In this document: piece after piece, positions 32,911-42,407 of the stretch
Numbering within the stretch: the first letter of the stretch is position 1
Layout: the number at the start of each line of letters is the position of its first letter
DNA from: an uncultured Helicobacteraceae bacterium
Lineage (GTDB): Bacteria; Campylobacterota; Campylobacteria; Campylobacterales; Helicobacteraceae
Direction: 5' to 3'
Assembly (NCBI GenBank): GCA_910578285.1
Contig: CAJTQL010000004.1
Span: 62,001-126,000, forward strand
DNA: 64,000 nt
The notes under the pieces: generated by a model
Told to the model about the DNA's origin: nothing
The model's database searches: none
What the model saw: the letters and a program-made list of their open reading frames with translations, nothing else
Translations under genes and position numbers: made by a program

Positions 32911-34977
32911 TTAAGGCTTTTGGAGAATATTTTGAAGGAGGTTTTTGACCCCTTCACTCTGCTCGGGTTTGAGCTTTTGCAAGCCTTTATCAATGGCTTG
33001 TTCAATCTTTTCGCCTGCTTTCTCTTTTGCTTTATCAATTGCTCGATTCACAGCATCAATGCTAATTTTGGGGCTATTGAGATTCCCAGAGATGGTGATA
33101 TTTGTTGGTTTTTCTTTGATACTAAGCGTCAAGACGCCATCGATTTTTTGCGCTGCTGTATCAAGCTTGAGTTCTTTTGCAACAATCGATGTGTTGTGCG
33201 AGACGAAGTTGATGTCGTTGTTGAGAATCTTGTCATTAATGCGTGTTTTGAGGCTTGCTTCTTCATAGGCTTCGCGTGTCAAATCGACTTTGAGCAGTGG
33301 CAAGACAATCTTGGTGAGAGTCGATTCGGCAAGCCTGCCATTGTTTAATTTTGCGTCAAGAATGCCTTGTTTGCTGATGAGTTCATATTCGAGTGCCCCA
33401 TTGACTTCGGAAAGAAAAAACGGCTGGTATGTCAGCATACGCAAGACTTCTTCGCTGCGCAATTGACTTAGGTTTGCCTTGAAAAGGTTGTTGTTGAGCG
33501 TGGCATTGATATTGCCACCGAGCGTGTTGCTGACAAATGTTGCGATTAAGCCCGCGCTATCAAAGCTCACATCGCCATGGCTGTCGATTTTGCCTTGCAA
33601 TGGCATGCCGCTCACAAATTGCAGCTTGCTCAAGTCGGGCAAGCCGAGCTGATAGGGCGATTTGAACGTGATAGTAGGCTGCAATGTGAAATTTGCTTTG
33701 TCGATGATGAGATTGGCAAGTGCGCTTTTAAACGAAGCAAGGAGCTCTCCAGTGCCTCTGTGGAGTGTGCTAGCAGCGCTTAGAGTGTAGTTTGTTGTGG
33801 GCATATCGAGGTCAAAGCTTTGCTTCATTGCGGCATTCATGAGTTTGCCGTTGGGAATATCCAAGGCAACTTGCCCCGAGATTCCGTCATTGAAATCATT
33901 CAATTTTGCTGTGAGCGTCAGCGCGCCTTGTGTGTAGATGGGCTGATGGAGCATATACAAAAGCCGTTCGAGATTCAAGGCTTGCAAATCAATATCGACG
34001 TTTGCGGGGGCAAAATCGACAAGGCTAGCGCGATAGGTGGTCTTGGATTGGGCAAGGTTGGTTTGCCCATCAACAAGTAGCGACTTTTGGTCGCCTTTGA
34101 TTGTCCCAGAGATTTGCAAATCGCCACGAATGGGCATTTGTATAAGTGGCGTGAGCGGCGCAAGGTCGCTTAACGCAGCGGCATATTTAGAATCTGTGGC
34201 GAACGTGTTGATGTTGGTTGTGCCATCTGTGGTGATGTCGCCAAGATTGGAGTGAATTTTTAGGTCATGGGTTACATTCTCGCCGCTAAAATGAGCGAGC
34301 AGATTGGTTGTGAATTGTGTAGCGGGGATACTCGCGCCAAAGTCTTTTTTGACAAGCGCTGCATTGACTTTGCCCGATAGAATCTTCAGATTTGCATCGC
34401 CGCTTAGTCCTTGTGTGTCATTTTGCGTTATTTTTGCATTCACATTCAGCAAGCCTTGTGCATAAGGTGGTTTAGCAACAAGTGCGAGAAGGGATTGGAT
34501 TTTAGCATTCTCGATTTGCAAATCTAAAGATGAGAAGCCGAGATTCTGAAGCACGGCGAGGAATATGGTTTTGGATTCAGCAATATCGCTTTCGCCAACG
34601 ACTTCGATTGTCCCAAAGAGATTGCCATGTGCGCGCACATCGGCGACAAACGCACCTTCAAGCTCCACTCCAGCAATCTTGGATGCATACGAGAGGTCTT
34701 TGACGTTGAGGTTGAGATAGGAATCAAGTGAGAGCGAAAAGAGTGAATATGTGCCATTGAGCGTGGCAGTAACGGATTCTTCACCCTTGATGTCAAGCCC
34801 AAAAGAGCTAAAGCCAAGCTCGAAACGTTCGATCTCTAGCGGAAGCGGAGAATAGGCGTTGAGTGTGCTTTGGAGATAGGGCTTGAGTAGCGCATTGCCC
34901 GGTGGTGTGAAAGGAATCACAATAATCACCATAAGCAATAACACAATAGCGAGGATAATTTTCCAGATGAGTTTCAC
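32911..34977 (-). CDS. AsmA-like/DUF748 periplasmic protein
   Basis: A 688-residue protein anchored by one N-terminal membrane helix (about 4-24). A very long, repetitive beta-rich periplasmic region follows, with many blocks of the form L-x-V-x-A-x-L-x-N. The C-terminal 50 residues are a charged helix (AIDKAKEKAGEKIEQAIDKG). This plan fits AsmA-like proteins, now seen as bridges for phospholipid transfer to the outer membrane. The job is inferred. It lies 9 bases behind the Cys-rich lipoprotein gene. Confidence 0.78.
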   Translation of the reverse strand: MKLIWKIILAIVLLLMVIIVIPFTPPGNALLKPYLQSTLNAYSPLPLEIERFELGFSSFGLDIKGEESVTATLNGTYSLFSLSLDSYLNLNVKDLSYASKIAGVELEGAFVADVRAHGNLFGTIEVVGESDIAESKTIFLAVLQNLGFSSLDLQIENAKIQSLLALVAKPPYAQGLLNVNAKITQNDTQGLSGDANLKILSGKVNAALVKKDFGASIPATQFTTNLLAHFSGENVTHDLKIHSNLGDITTDGTTNINTFATDSKYAAALSDLAPLTPLIQMPIRGDLQISGTIKGDQKSLLVDGQTNLAQSKTTYRASLVDFAPANVDIDLQALNLERLLYMLHQPIYTQGALTLTAKLNDFNDGISGQVALDIPNGKLMNAAMKQSFDLDMPTTNYTLSAASTLHRGTGELLASFKSALANLIIDKANFTLQPTITFKSPYQLGLPDLSKLQFVSGMPLQGKIDSHGDVSFDSAGLIATFVSNTLGGNINATLNNNLFKANLSQLRSEEVLRMLTYQPFFLSEVNGALEYELISKQGILDAKLNNGRLAESTLTKIVLPLLKVDLTREAYEEASLKTRINDKILNNDINFVSHNTSIVAKELKLDTAAQKIDGVLTLSIKEKPTNITISGNLNSPKISIDAVNRAIDKAKEKAGEKIEQAIDKGLQKLKPEQSEGVKNLLQNILQKP

Positions 34978-34986
34978 TGGTAATCC

Positions 34987-35283
34987 TTATTGTGAGCGCA
35001 TTTGTTGGCAGTTCTTTTTGCAAGATTCTGCCGAGCTTGTACCTTTGCCAAATTGTTCATTGCATTTTTGCATGCAGCCTTTGATGCGAAGCGAATTGCA
35101 CATTCCGCGCGCCTGCTCGCATTTGTTTACGCAATCGCGCCCGCTGCCACATTCAGACATACAGACGTTGAAAGCAGCACCGCAATCATTGAGGTTTGCA
35201 ACAAATCCTGATTTCTGTGGTTTATCGTTGCAACCTATTACCAAAAAGCCCACACAAAGGGCAAGAATCAAAAACTTTTTCAT
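34987..35283 (-). CDS. small Cys-rich lipoprotein
   Basis: A 98-residue protein I do not recognise. The signal peptide ends in the lipobox LVIGC (Cys18). The mature part has ten further cysteines at 34, 41, 45, 51, 55, 62, 70, 74, 88 and 92, including four C-x3-C pairs, as in helical hairpins held by disulfides. Such a protein would depend on periplasmic thiol oxidation. It is followed by the AsmA-like gene and may be exported with it. Confidence 0.78.
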   Translation of the reverse strand: MKKFLILALCVGFLVIGCNDKPQKSGFVANLNDCGAAFNVCMSECGSGRDCVNKCEQARGMCNSLRIKGCMQKCNEQFGKGTSSAESCKKNCQQMRSQ

Positions 35284-35334
35284 AGAAAGGATTGTAGCAC
35301 GTTTTCTTTAACATGGGGTAAATATTTGCCAAAA

Positions 35335-35532
35335 CTATGGGGAAAAGAGAGACAAGATAATAAAAACAGCAGCAATAATAAAGATTCCAACGCCCATAAC
35401 AGGCAGCAAAAGGGTGAATAGCCCAAGAAGAGTTGTCATGATGGCAAATGCAATCACAAGCACAATAGCGATAATGGCAAGCAAAAACAATGTGAGGAGG
35501 AGATTGCCGATAAAATTAAGAAATGATTGCAT
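35335..35532 (-). CDS. small two-helix membrane protein
   Basis: A 65-residue, almost wholly hydrophobic protein with two predicted membrane helices (about 8-30 and 35-62). No known family recognised. It starts two bases after the preceding gene's stop, which speaks for a real, co-transcribed gene. Confidence 0.6.
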   Translation of the reverse strand: MQSFLNFIGNLLLTLFLLAIIAIVLVIAFAIMTTLLGLFTLLLPVMGVGIFIIAAVFIILSLFSP

Positions 35533-35534
35533 GG

Positions 35535-36071
35535 CTAGAGATTTGAGAGTTTTAAGGTGAATTCGACTTCGCCCTTGCCAATCCGCAATTCTTTCGCGAT
35601 TGCATCGACACTATATCCGTCTTTGAACATGCTGATAATCCTGCTTTCATCGACACCATTGGGGTTGGTGGGGAAATAGCCCACTTCTTTGATTTTTTCC
35701 TCGAGCATCACGATTCTGTCATCGAGTGTTTCCCTTTCGTTGCGCACATCTTCAGCGAGTTTGTTTACTTCGGCATAGACATTGGAGATAGCGTGATTGA
35801 GTGTGGTTTGGATTTCTTCTTTGAGATTGTGCGAAAGATGGTTCATGGCTACGCTACTACCTTGCCCTTTTTCAAGGGTTTCAAGACGCTCTTCAAGAAT
35901 CTTGATTTTTTTATCTTTTTGGTAGTTTTGTCGCGTGAGGTCATCGATGCTTTTTTCATATTGCTTGAAGCATTTGGTTGTTTCTACGTCTCTAATATAG
36001 ATATAAACTAACACACAAACAATCGCACAAACAATCCCAATAATTGTTATCCAAACGAGATTTTCTTGCAT
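35535..36071 (-). CDS. membrane-anchored coiled-coil protein
   Basis: A 178-residue protein. One N-terminal membrane helix (about 6-26) is followed by a coiled coil (about 33-135, heptads rich in Glu, Lys and Leu). A short C-terminal helix-turn-helix-like segment begins near ESRIISMFKDGYSVDAIAKEL. This resembles the DUF6115 type of plan. The function is unknown. It sits between two other uncharacterised genes upstream of the mqnP-comEC-dnaB run. Confidence 0.72.
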   Translation of the reverse strand: MQENLVWITIIGIVCAIVCVLVYIYIRDVETTKCFKQYEKSIDDLTRQNYQKDKKIKILEERLETLEKGQGSSVAMNHLSHNLKEEIQTTLNHAISNVYAEVNKLAEDVRNERETLDDRIVMLEEKIKEVGYFPTNPNGVDESRIISMFKDGYSVDAIAKELRIGKGEVEFTLKLSNL

Positions 36072-36080
36072 GTGTATCCT

Positions 36081-36659
36081 TTAAAAACCTTTGAGTTCTC
36101 GAATAAGGGAACGCTCACGCGAGGTGATATAGCTATCCCAATCTCGCTCATCACGTTCGTGAATCCGTTTGACTTTTGCCACCTTGGGTTCGACTGCTTC
36201 AAGAAAGATGGGAATCAAACGTTCAGGAAAAACAGGAAGGTCAATTCTTGCATAGTATTGTACGTTTTGCTGAAAAACAGGCTTGGGCATGATGATAACG
36301 CTATGCCCTAAAGCCTCGACACTCTCCTTTGATTTGAGCTTGACGAATTGGCGCACATTGTCTGTCAAGATATTTTTGATTTCGTCAAGCTTGTAATGCA
36401 ATGTTACAAGGAGCTTGAGCACAATATCGTCTGCTTCTCGAGAATCCGCTTTCGCACGAGCGTATTTCATATATTCTCCTAGTGGGTCGGCATCGGCGTT
36501 TGAAAGCGACGCATACTCTCTCTCATAAGCTTTCGTACTTTCAGAATCGGCGGCATCTATGGGCGCAAATTCGAGATTGAGTGGGGCTTGAACGGTTCTG
36601 CCCCATAAAGTATTTTGCAATGCGTTTAAAACTTGTTTTTTACGATTTTCATCTATCAT
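36081..36659 (-). CDS. conserved hypothetical protein
   Basis: A 192-residue soluble protein. A helical, acidic N-terminal half is followed by a beta-rich segment (about 110-155, including YYARIDLPVFPERLIPIFLE) and a charged helix ending HERDERDWDSYITSRERSL. There is faint likeness to PilZ-like proteins in the later beta segment, but the RxxxR and DxSxxG motifs of c-di-GMP binding are not seen. Its start overlaps the prenyltransferase stop by four bases. Confidence 0.7.
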   Translation of the reverse strand: MIDENRKKQVLNALQNTLWGRTVQAPLNLEFAPIDAADSESTKAYEREYASLSNADADPLGEYMKYARAKADSREADDIVLKLLVTLHYKLDEIKNILTDNVRQFVKLKSKESVEALGHSVIIMPKPVFQQNVQYYARIDLPVFPERLIPIFLEAVEPKVAKVKRIHERDERDWDSYITSRERSLIRELKGF

Positions 36660-37555
36660 AATAGCATATCCATTGTTAATATTATCAAAAAGACTACTCC
36701 CAAATAGCCGTTCACAACAAAGAATGCCTTGGGAATATTGTTAAGATTGCGCGCAACAAGGCAATGTTCATATGTAAGCATGATAGCGCTTATGAGTATG
36801 GCAAAATAGGAATACGCACTAAGTGGCGAGATATAGAGAAAGCCCGACCAAAAGACGATAGCCAATACATGGCAGCCGCGCGCCACGAGCAAGGATTTGT
36901 GCATTCCAAGAAGCGAAGGAATGGAATGGAGTGCGTTTTGTTTGTCAAACTCCATATCTTGAATCGAATAGAGAATATCAAAACCCGCAACCCAAAACAC
37001 AACGCCGCATGCGAGCAAAACGCTCCATAGAGGGATTGTTTCGCTCACAGCAACAGCGCCTGCAATGGGCGCAAGCCCAAGACAGATTCCAAGTACGATA
37101 TGTGCCCATGAAGAAAAATATTTCATGTAGGAATATAGCGTCAAAATAGCAAGGATTGGGAACGAGAGGACAAAGGCGAGCGTGTTAATCCATGAGGAAA
37201 TCAGCACGAAAGCAAGCGCATTTGCGACAATAAAAATGAGCATTTTTGTTTTGCCGATTCGCCCATCAGCGCTTGGGCGATGGAGTGTGCGCGGATTGTT
37301 AGCATCAATCTTTTGGTCGCAATAACGATTGAATGCCATTGCAAAATTGCGCGCTGTTACAGCGGCTAAAAGCCCAGCGCAGAGAATCTGCCAGCCAAAC
37401 CATTCAAACCCGCCAGAGTTATATGATGCAGTGAGCATTGCGATGAGGGTAAAGGGCAGTGAAAATATGGTATGCTCAAAAACTACAAGCTCGTTGAAAT
37501 CTTTGAGCTCTTGCTTGAAGCGCATCAAATAACCGCTGCTTTCACCTAGCGCCAC
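36656..37555 (-). CDS. mqnP: UbiA-family polyprenyltransferase (menaquinone, futalosine route)
   Basis: Integral membrane prenyltransferase of 299 residues. Both Asp-rich motifs are present: NRYCDQKID (about 96-104) and DILYSIQDMEFD (about 194-205). Helicobacter makes menaquinone by the futalosine path and has no ubiquinone, so the enzyme most likely is MqnP, although databases often name it UbiA. The GTG start has a strong AGGAGGAGAAT leader. It lies directly upstream of the conserved hypothetical gene and after comEC, as in H. pylori. Confidence 0.87.
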   Translation of the reverse strand: MALGESSGYLMRFKQELKDFNELVVFEHTIFSLPFTLIAMLTASYNSGGFEWFGWQILCAGLLAAVTARNFAMAFNRYCDQKIDANNPRTLHRPSADGRIGKTKMLIFIVANALAFVLISSWINTLAFVLSFPILAILTLYSYMKYFSSWAHIVLGICLGLAPIAGAVAVSETIPLWSVLLACGVVFWVAGFDILYSIQDMEFDKQNALHSIPSLLGMHKSLLVARGCHVLAIVFWSGFLYISPLSAYSYFAILISAIMLTYEHCLVARNLNNIPKAFFVVNGYLGVVFLIILTMDMLL

Positions 37556-37602
37556 ATTCTCCTCCTTACTAAATTATGCCTAAATAGAGCAATGATTCTA
37601 CC

Positions 37603-38976
37603 TTATTTCAACCAAAAAAGAACTAAATTCCACAAAAAAGTGAGAGTGCAGGATAGATTGAGCACGACAAACAGCCTTTTGTGCACGATTGCAAGCAATG
37701 ACAAAATCAGCCATACGGCAAAGAGTGCGGGCGGAGTCGGGAGATTGAGCACAGGGAGAGAGACATCAAGAAATGCCAAAAAGAGAGAATCGAAGAGATT
37801 GCCGATTCCAAAGAGATGGAGTATGATGACGAAAGGGTAAAAGATGATGAAGGCTAAAGTGAGCGGAATTGAGAGGATAGAATAGGGTGAAAAAGGCGCA
37901 AAGAAAAAATGCGTTAAAGGCAACATGAACGTGAAGATTCCATATTGCAAAAAGAGAAGATTTTTGAGCCCCGCGAAACCATAGTATTGTCCAAAGAGTA
38001 GGATATAGAAGACACCAGAGATGGAGAAAAAGAAACCGACTGAAAAAAACAGGCTTGGAAACAATGCGAACAAGATGAGCACGATGAGCGCGAAGGAAAG
38101 GAGCGAAAGAATGCGGATTCCGCAAAATGCCAAGAAATACATCGAGGCTGCCATTGCAAAGGCGCGTAGAAACGATGGAGAATTTTGCAATACAAGCAAA
38201 TAAAATCCGCCACAAATGAGGGTCAAAAGTCCGATGTCAAAAAACGCATTGCGATAGGGAAAAAATCGCCTTTGTAGGGCAGAGTAGGGGAAATAGACGA
38301 GCAGCAACACAAAGAGTGAAAGGATTCCATAATGGAATCCGCTAATGGCAAGCAAATGTGCAATAGAGAGCGCATTGATGTTATTGCGCCATGCAAAAGG
38401 CAGAGTATCAGCGAGGAAGAGTGTTTGGTAGAGTCCAGAAATCAGCGGGTTGTCGTGCTGCTTGGCGATATATGCGCGCAGATGTTCTTTGATGCCATGT
38501 TTTGTGGGCAAAAGCTCGATGTTTGTGCTAAACGCATAGAATCCGCGCAGATAGTCCCAGAAGCCTATCTTGCTATTCACCAAATTGAGGCGCAATTCTT
38601 TATGCATGAGATTCTTGATTTTGTCTTTTGTTGTTGTGTAGAACATTTTTCCATTATCCATTCTAAGTTTCAAGACACTATATGTGCCTCTATCAGATGT
38701 TTTTTCATATTGATTGATAACGATAGCATAGACTTTAGAGATATTTTGCCGATAGCCGCTATGCTTGAATGCAAGAAAGCTATGGTATTCGTATCCAAGC
38801 GAGAATCCAAACAGAGCCAGTAGTGCCATAGCGAACAAACACCATTGCCAAAAGCCCACAAAGAGTGGAATCTCAAACGTGTTTGCATGCTTTTTCCAGA
38901 CATTATGTTTGACAATAAGGGACAATTGTGAGAACGTTTGTTTCAAGACATGGTGGAATTGCGAGGGCTTTTTCAC
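37603..38976 (-). CDS. comEC: ComEC/Rec2 family competence protein
   Basis: Polytopic inner-membrane channel protein for uptake of single-stranded DNA in transformation, 457 residues. The motif HLLAISGFHYG (about 210-220) is the hallmark of the competence domain, followed by about eight helices. The metallo-beta-lactamase domain found at the C-terminus in many bacteria is absent, as in the H. pylori protein. The start overlaps the dnaB stop by four bases. Confidence 0.9.
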   Translation of the reverse strand: MKKPSQFHHVLKQTFSQLSLIVKHNVWKKHANTFEIPLFVGFWQWCLFAMALLALFGFSLGYEYHSFLAFKHSGYRQNISKVYAIVINQYEKTSDRGTYSVLKLRMDNGKMFYTTTKDKIKNLMHKELRLNLVNSKIGFWDYLRGFYAFSTNIELLPTKHGIKEHLRAYIAKQHDNPLISGLYQTLFLADTLPFAWRNNINALSIAHLLAISGFHYGILSLFVLLLVYFPYSALQRRFFPYRNAFFDIGLLTLICGGFYLLVLQNSPSFLRAFAMAASMYFLAFCGIRILSLLSFALIVLILFALFPSLFFSVGFFFSISGVFYILLFGQYYGFAGLKNLLFLQYGIFTFMLPLTHFFFAPFSPYSILSIPLTLAFIIFYPFVIILHLFGIGNLFDSLFLAFLDVSLPVLNLPTPPALFAVWLILSLLAIVHKRLFVVLNLSCTLTFLWNLVLFWLK

Positions 38977-40391
38977 ACGGGCGGCAAATCGATTTGTGTT
39001 TCGTTTCTTGTTGGCGTGGTATCAAGCACAATCGTTGGAGACTCGTCTAGCTCAACAAAGCGCGAAAAGGCGTTTTGAAACATCAGCTCAACAATTGCCG
39101 TGGGTCCGTTGCGCTGTTTGCCGATGATGATTTCGGCAGATTCGACCGAACGTTTTTTAAAGGTTGATTGGTAATTTTTGCCCTCTTTTTTTGCCTGTTC
39201 TTCTTTTTCCTTTTCTGCTCGTTGTTTATAGACATCATCACGATAGATAAAGAGAATCAAGTCGGCATCTTGCTCAATTGCTCCTGATTCGCGTAAATCA
39301 GAGAGCATTGGGCGCTTGTCGCTGCGCGCTTCAAGTGAGCGGTTGAGCTGCGAGAGGGCGATAACGGGAATCTGCAATTCACGCGCAAGCAGCTTCAGCC
39401 CGCGGCTAATCTCACTCACCTCTAAGTGCCTCTCTTGCTTGCCGCTTCCGCTCATGAGCTGTAAATAGTCGATGATGACAAGTTCAACTTCGGGGTGTCG
39501 TGCTTTGAGTTTGCGCATTTTGGAGCGCAACAACGAGATTCCAAGCAGCCCGCCATCATCGACAAACAGCGGACGTTTCGCAATCGCATCGCTTGCGGCA
39601 CTTAGTTGCGAGATTTGCGAATCGTCCAAGTTGCCCACGCGCAAATCTTGCAATGGAATCGAGGTTTTCATCGAAAGCAAACGCAACATGAGCTGTTCTG
39701 CTGCCATTTCAAGCGAAAAAATTGCCACACCCTTGTTGTGTTCAAGCACATTTTGCGCGATATTCAGCGCAAACGCTGTTTTGCCCATTGAAGGACGCGC
39801 AGCGATGATAACCAAATCGCCATTGTTGAAGCCTGTTGTGAGTCGATTGAGCTGACTAAAGCCCGTATCAAGTCCAATTAGAATCGTGTTGCCTCGTTCC
39901 TTGACGGATTTGATAAGTTCAAGAGTTGCGCTAATGATGTCTTTGGATTCGCGAAAATCATGCTGCATGCTTTCTTGCGAAATCTTGAAAACTTCATGTT
40001 CGATATTTTCGAGAATCTGTTCCGAGCTGTTGCTCTCATCGTTTGTTTGATTCTTGATGATTGTGGCAAGGTGGTTGAGCCTACGTTTAATCGAGTTGTC
40101 TTTGATTTCATCAATATAGCGTTCAAATTGGATAATGGGATTTGTACCAAGAATTTGCAACAATTCTTCACGTTCAATCGGTGCTTTTGGTGTCGATTTT
40201 TTAAGGACAAATTCCTCATCAAGAGGCATTTCAGCAGCATGCAATTCCAGTAGGGCACGAAAGATACTCTGATGTGCTTTGTATGAAAAATCATGCGCAT
40301 GCAAGCGCGCATAGACTTCCTCAAAGCATTGCGGGTCAAAAAAAATCGCGCTTAAAAGGGCGCGCTCGATTTCGATGATAGTGTCCTGCAA
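38973..40391 (-). CDS. dnaB: replicative DNA helicase DnaB
   Basis: Hexameric fork helicase of 472 residues. The N-terminal helical domain (about 1-120) is followed by a RecA-like ATPase with Walker A ARPSMGKTAF, Walker B-like LVIIDYLQLM and the SQLNRSLEAR segment. No intein is present. It is followed by comEC and preceded, after three bases, by lpxC. Confidence 0.96.
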   Translation of the reverse strand: MQDTIIEIERALLSAIFFDPQCFEEVYARLHAHDFSYKAHQSIFRALLELHAAEMPLDEEFVLKKSTPKAPIEREELLQILGTNPIIQFERYIDEIKDNSIKRRLNHLATIIKNQTNDESNSSEQILENIEHEVFKISQESMQHDFRESKDIISATLELIKSVKERGNTILIGLDTGFSQLNRLTTGFNNGDLVIIAARPSMGKTAFALNIAQNVLEHNKGVAIFSLEMAAEQLMLRLLSMKTSIPLQDLRVGNLDDSQISQLSAASDAIAKRPLFVDDGGLLGISLLRSKMRKLKARHPEVELVIIDYLQLMSGSGKQERHLEVSEISRGLKLLARELQIPVIALSQLNRSLEARSDKRPMLSDLRESGAIEQDADLILFIYRDDVYKQRAEKEKEEQAKKEGKNYQSTFKKRSVESAEIIIGKQRNGPTAIVELMFQNAFSRFVELDESPTIVLDTTPTRNETQIDLPPV

Positions 40392-40393
40392 GT

Positions 40394-41284
40394 TTAGCCT
40401 AGCGCGAGAATCTCATGGAAGCTCAATTCTTTGTGTTCCCCTATTGTAAGGATTTCATAATTTTTTGAGGATTCCAAAATGGCTTTGGTCAGCAAGTGAT
40501 TGAGCGCATGACTGCCTGCAAATGAGGCATAATCGCCGATAATAGGGTAGCCGAGCAATGCCATATCGCCAAGCGCATCGAGGATTTTGTGTCGTACAAA
40601 TTCGTTCGCATAGCGCAAGCCATCTTTGTTGAGAATCTTGGAATCATCGAGCACAATAGCATTATCGAGCGAGCCACCAAGCGCGAGATTCTTGCTGCGC
40701 AGATATTGTACTTCATGCAAAAATCCAAAAGTACGTGCCTTCGCGATTTCAGCCCTATAGCCTTTGGTGCTAAAGGCAAAATGATGGTGTTGTTTGCCAA
40801 TGAGTGGGTGCGGGAATGCAATGGTGAAATCAAAATTGCATGCATTGCTGGGCGCGATGCGAACGAATTTATCGCCGTCTTTGACCTCGATTTTGCGTTT
40901 GAGTCGCATGACTTGCTTAGGCGCGTCTAGTTCGCAAATTCCTGCTTCGCTAAGGAGCAGACAAAAGCCAATGCTGCTGCCATCCATGATGGGGATTTCT
41001 TCATTATCAATCAAAATACGGAGATTGTCGATTCCATGTGCATAGATTGCAGATAAAAGATGTTCGATTGTCGAGATTTTGTGTCCTTCTGCTGCAATCA
41101 CTGTTGCCATTGTTGTATCAACAACAGCTTCTGGAGAGAGCCGCACACTTGCGTTTTTGTCGGTGCGCACAAAAACAAGCCCGCTGTTTGCTTCTGCTGG
41201 CTCAAGACGCAAATGCACAGGTACGCCTTTGTGCAGCCCAATTCCTGTGAGGGCAACGGGATTTTGAATCGTTGTTTGCTGCAT
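40394..41284 (-). CDS. lpxC: UDP-3-O-acyl-N-acetylglucosamine deacetylase
   Basis: Zinc-dependent committing step of lipid A synthesis, 296 residues. The metal ligands are visible: His in HKISTIEHLLSAIYAHGID, and His and Asp in HKILDALGDMALLG; the catalytic GIGLHKG opening is intact. Essential in Gram-negative bacteria. It lies 14 bases after the cheV stop, so it may be read through from cheV. Confidence 0.96.
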   Translation of the reverse strand: MQQTTIQNPVALTGIGLHKGVPVHLRLEPAEANSGLVFVRTDKNASVRLSPEAVVDTTMATVIAAEGHKISTIEHLLSAIYAHGIDNLRILIDNEEIPIMDGSSIGFCLLLSEAGICELDAPKQVMRLKRKIEVKDGDKFVRIAPSNACNFDFTIAFPHPLIGKQHHHFAFSTKGYRAEIAKARTFGFLHEVQYLRSKNLALGGSLDNAIVLDDSKILNKDGLRYANEFVRHKILDALGDMALLGYPIIGDYASFAGSHALNHLLTKAILESSKNYEILTIGEHKELSFHEILALG

Positions 41285-41298
41285 GCTATCTCCTTTTA

Positions 41299-42267
41299 TT
41301 ATTTATTTTTCATCAAAAATTTACGGATACATTCCTCCACCTGCATTGGCTGGGATTTGCTGATAAAATCATCAGCATTGAGTGAACGTGCAAGCTCTTC
41401 GTTGCTGCTTCCGCTCATCGATGAATTGACAACCACAGGGATATGCGATGTCGCAGGATTTGCTTTGAGCTGTTTGATGACCTCAAAGCCGCTTGCCTCC
41501 GGCATTTCCAAGTCTGTAATCACCATGCCGATTTTGTCGATGTTGGTTGTAGGGCTAAAGATATAATCAAGCAATCTTTGCCCATTGGGAAAGTCTTGGT
41601 GATGTACGCCTGCATTTTGCAAGATATTGCGCATTGTTTTGAGTACGCTTGGCGAATCGTCTGCAAGCAAGATGTCTTTGTCGATGTCAAATCGCTGCAG
41701 CCGTTTCATTTCTTCTTCTTTCTCGGCTTCAATCCAAGGAAATGCCTCGACAAGCATTTTTTCAATATCAACAATCTGCACGAGTGAACCATCAAAATAG
41801 CGCGTTCGGCTCACAAGTTTGCTGTTTTGGGTTGTCGACGTGCTAAGCCCGGAGGTTTGTTCAATCTCTGTCCATTTTTTGTTCAAGATTCTGTCGGCTT
41901 CATAGATTCGCACACCGATTTTCCAACGCGAAAACTCGCAAATCATAATGATGTCCTCATCATCTTTTTCGCGCACAATCGCGTATTGACGTAAATCTCG
42001 ACTCGGCAAGCGTGGGTCATAGTAGAACCATTTGCGTAAATCAATCAGTGGAATCGTGAGTTCGCGCATTGTGATAAGCCCCTCGACAAGCGAGCTTGTA
42101 TTGTGCGTAATCATTGTGATTCCGCCTTTGTATTTGATAACTTCACGAATCTTGAAAACATTGACGCCATAGAGGTCTTTGTCTTTCTCGAGTCGAAAGC
42201 ACAAAAGCTGCAATTCATTGTTTTTATGCAGGTTGGTGATTTGGTCAACTTGGGACAAACTCGCCAT
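41299..42267 (-). CDS. cheV: chemotaxis coupling protein CheV
   Basis: Fusion of a CheW-like coupling domain (about 15-165) and a response-regulator receiver domain (about 190-320); 322 residues. The receiver has the acidic pair in LLADDSPSVLKT, the phosphorylatable Asp in VITDLEMPEASG and a Lys in FISKSQP. CheV links receptors to CheA and tunes adaptation. Helicobacter usually has several cheV genes; which paralogue this is cannot be decided. Together with the receptor at 1191 it forms part of the chemotaxis set. Confidence 0.94.
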   Translation of the reverse strand: MASLSQVDQITNLHKNNELQLLCFRLEKDKDLYGVNVFKIREVIKYKGGITMITHNTSSLVEGLITMRELTIPLIDLRKWFYYDPRLPSRDLRQYAIVREKDDEDIIMICEFSRWKIGVRIYEADRILNKKWTEIEQTSGLSTSTTQNSKLVSRTRYFDGSLVQIVDIEKMLVEAFPWIEAEKEEEMKRLQRFDIDKDILLADDSPSVLKTMRNILQNAGVHHQDFPNGQRLLDYIFSPTTNIDKIGMVITDLEMPEASGFEVIKQLKANPATSHIPVVVNSSMSGSSNEELARSLNADDFISKSQPMQVEECIRKFLMKNK

Positions 42268-42295
42268 ATTCTACCCTTTTTAGTATCATGTCAGG

Positions 42296-42301
42296 ATTAT
42301 A
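42296..42301 (-). promoter_or_regulatory. -10 box of cheV
   Basis: On the minus strand TATAAT in the context TTATGCTATAATCC, an extended -10, 29 bases before the ATG at 42267. This is a housekeeping promoter; no RpoN box is seen. Confidence 0.6.
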
Positions 42302-42407
42302 GCATAAGTTCCTCAATACATCGAAAATGCTTTAATTTGAAATAGAACACACATATAGATTTGATGAGACGTTTTAATAAGAAATCTTTGTTATCGCGAT
42401 AGCCCAT

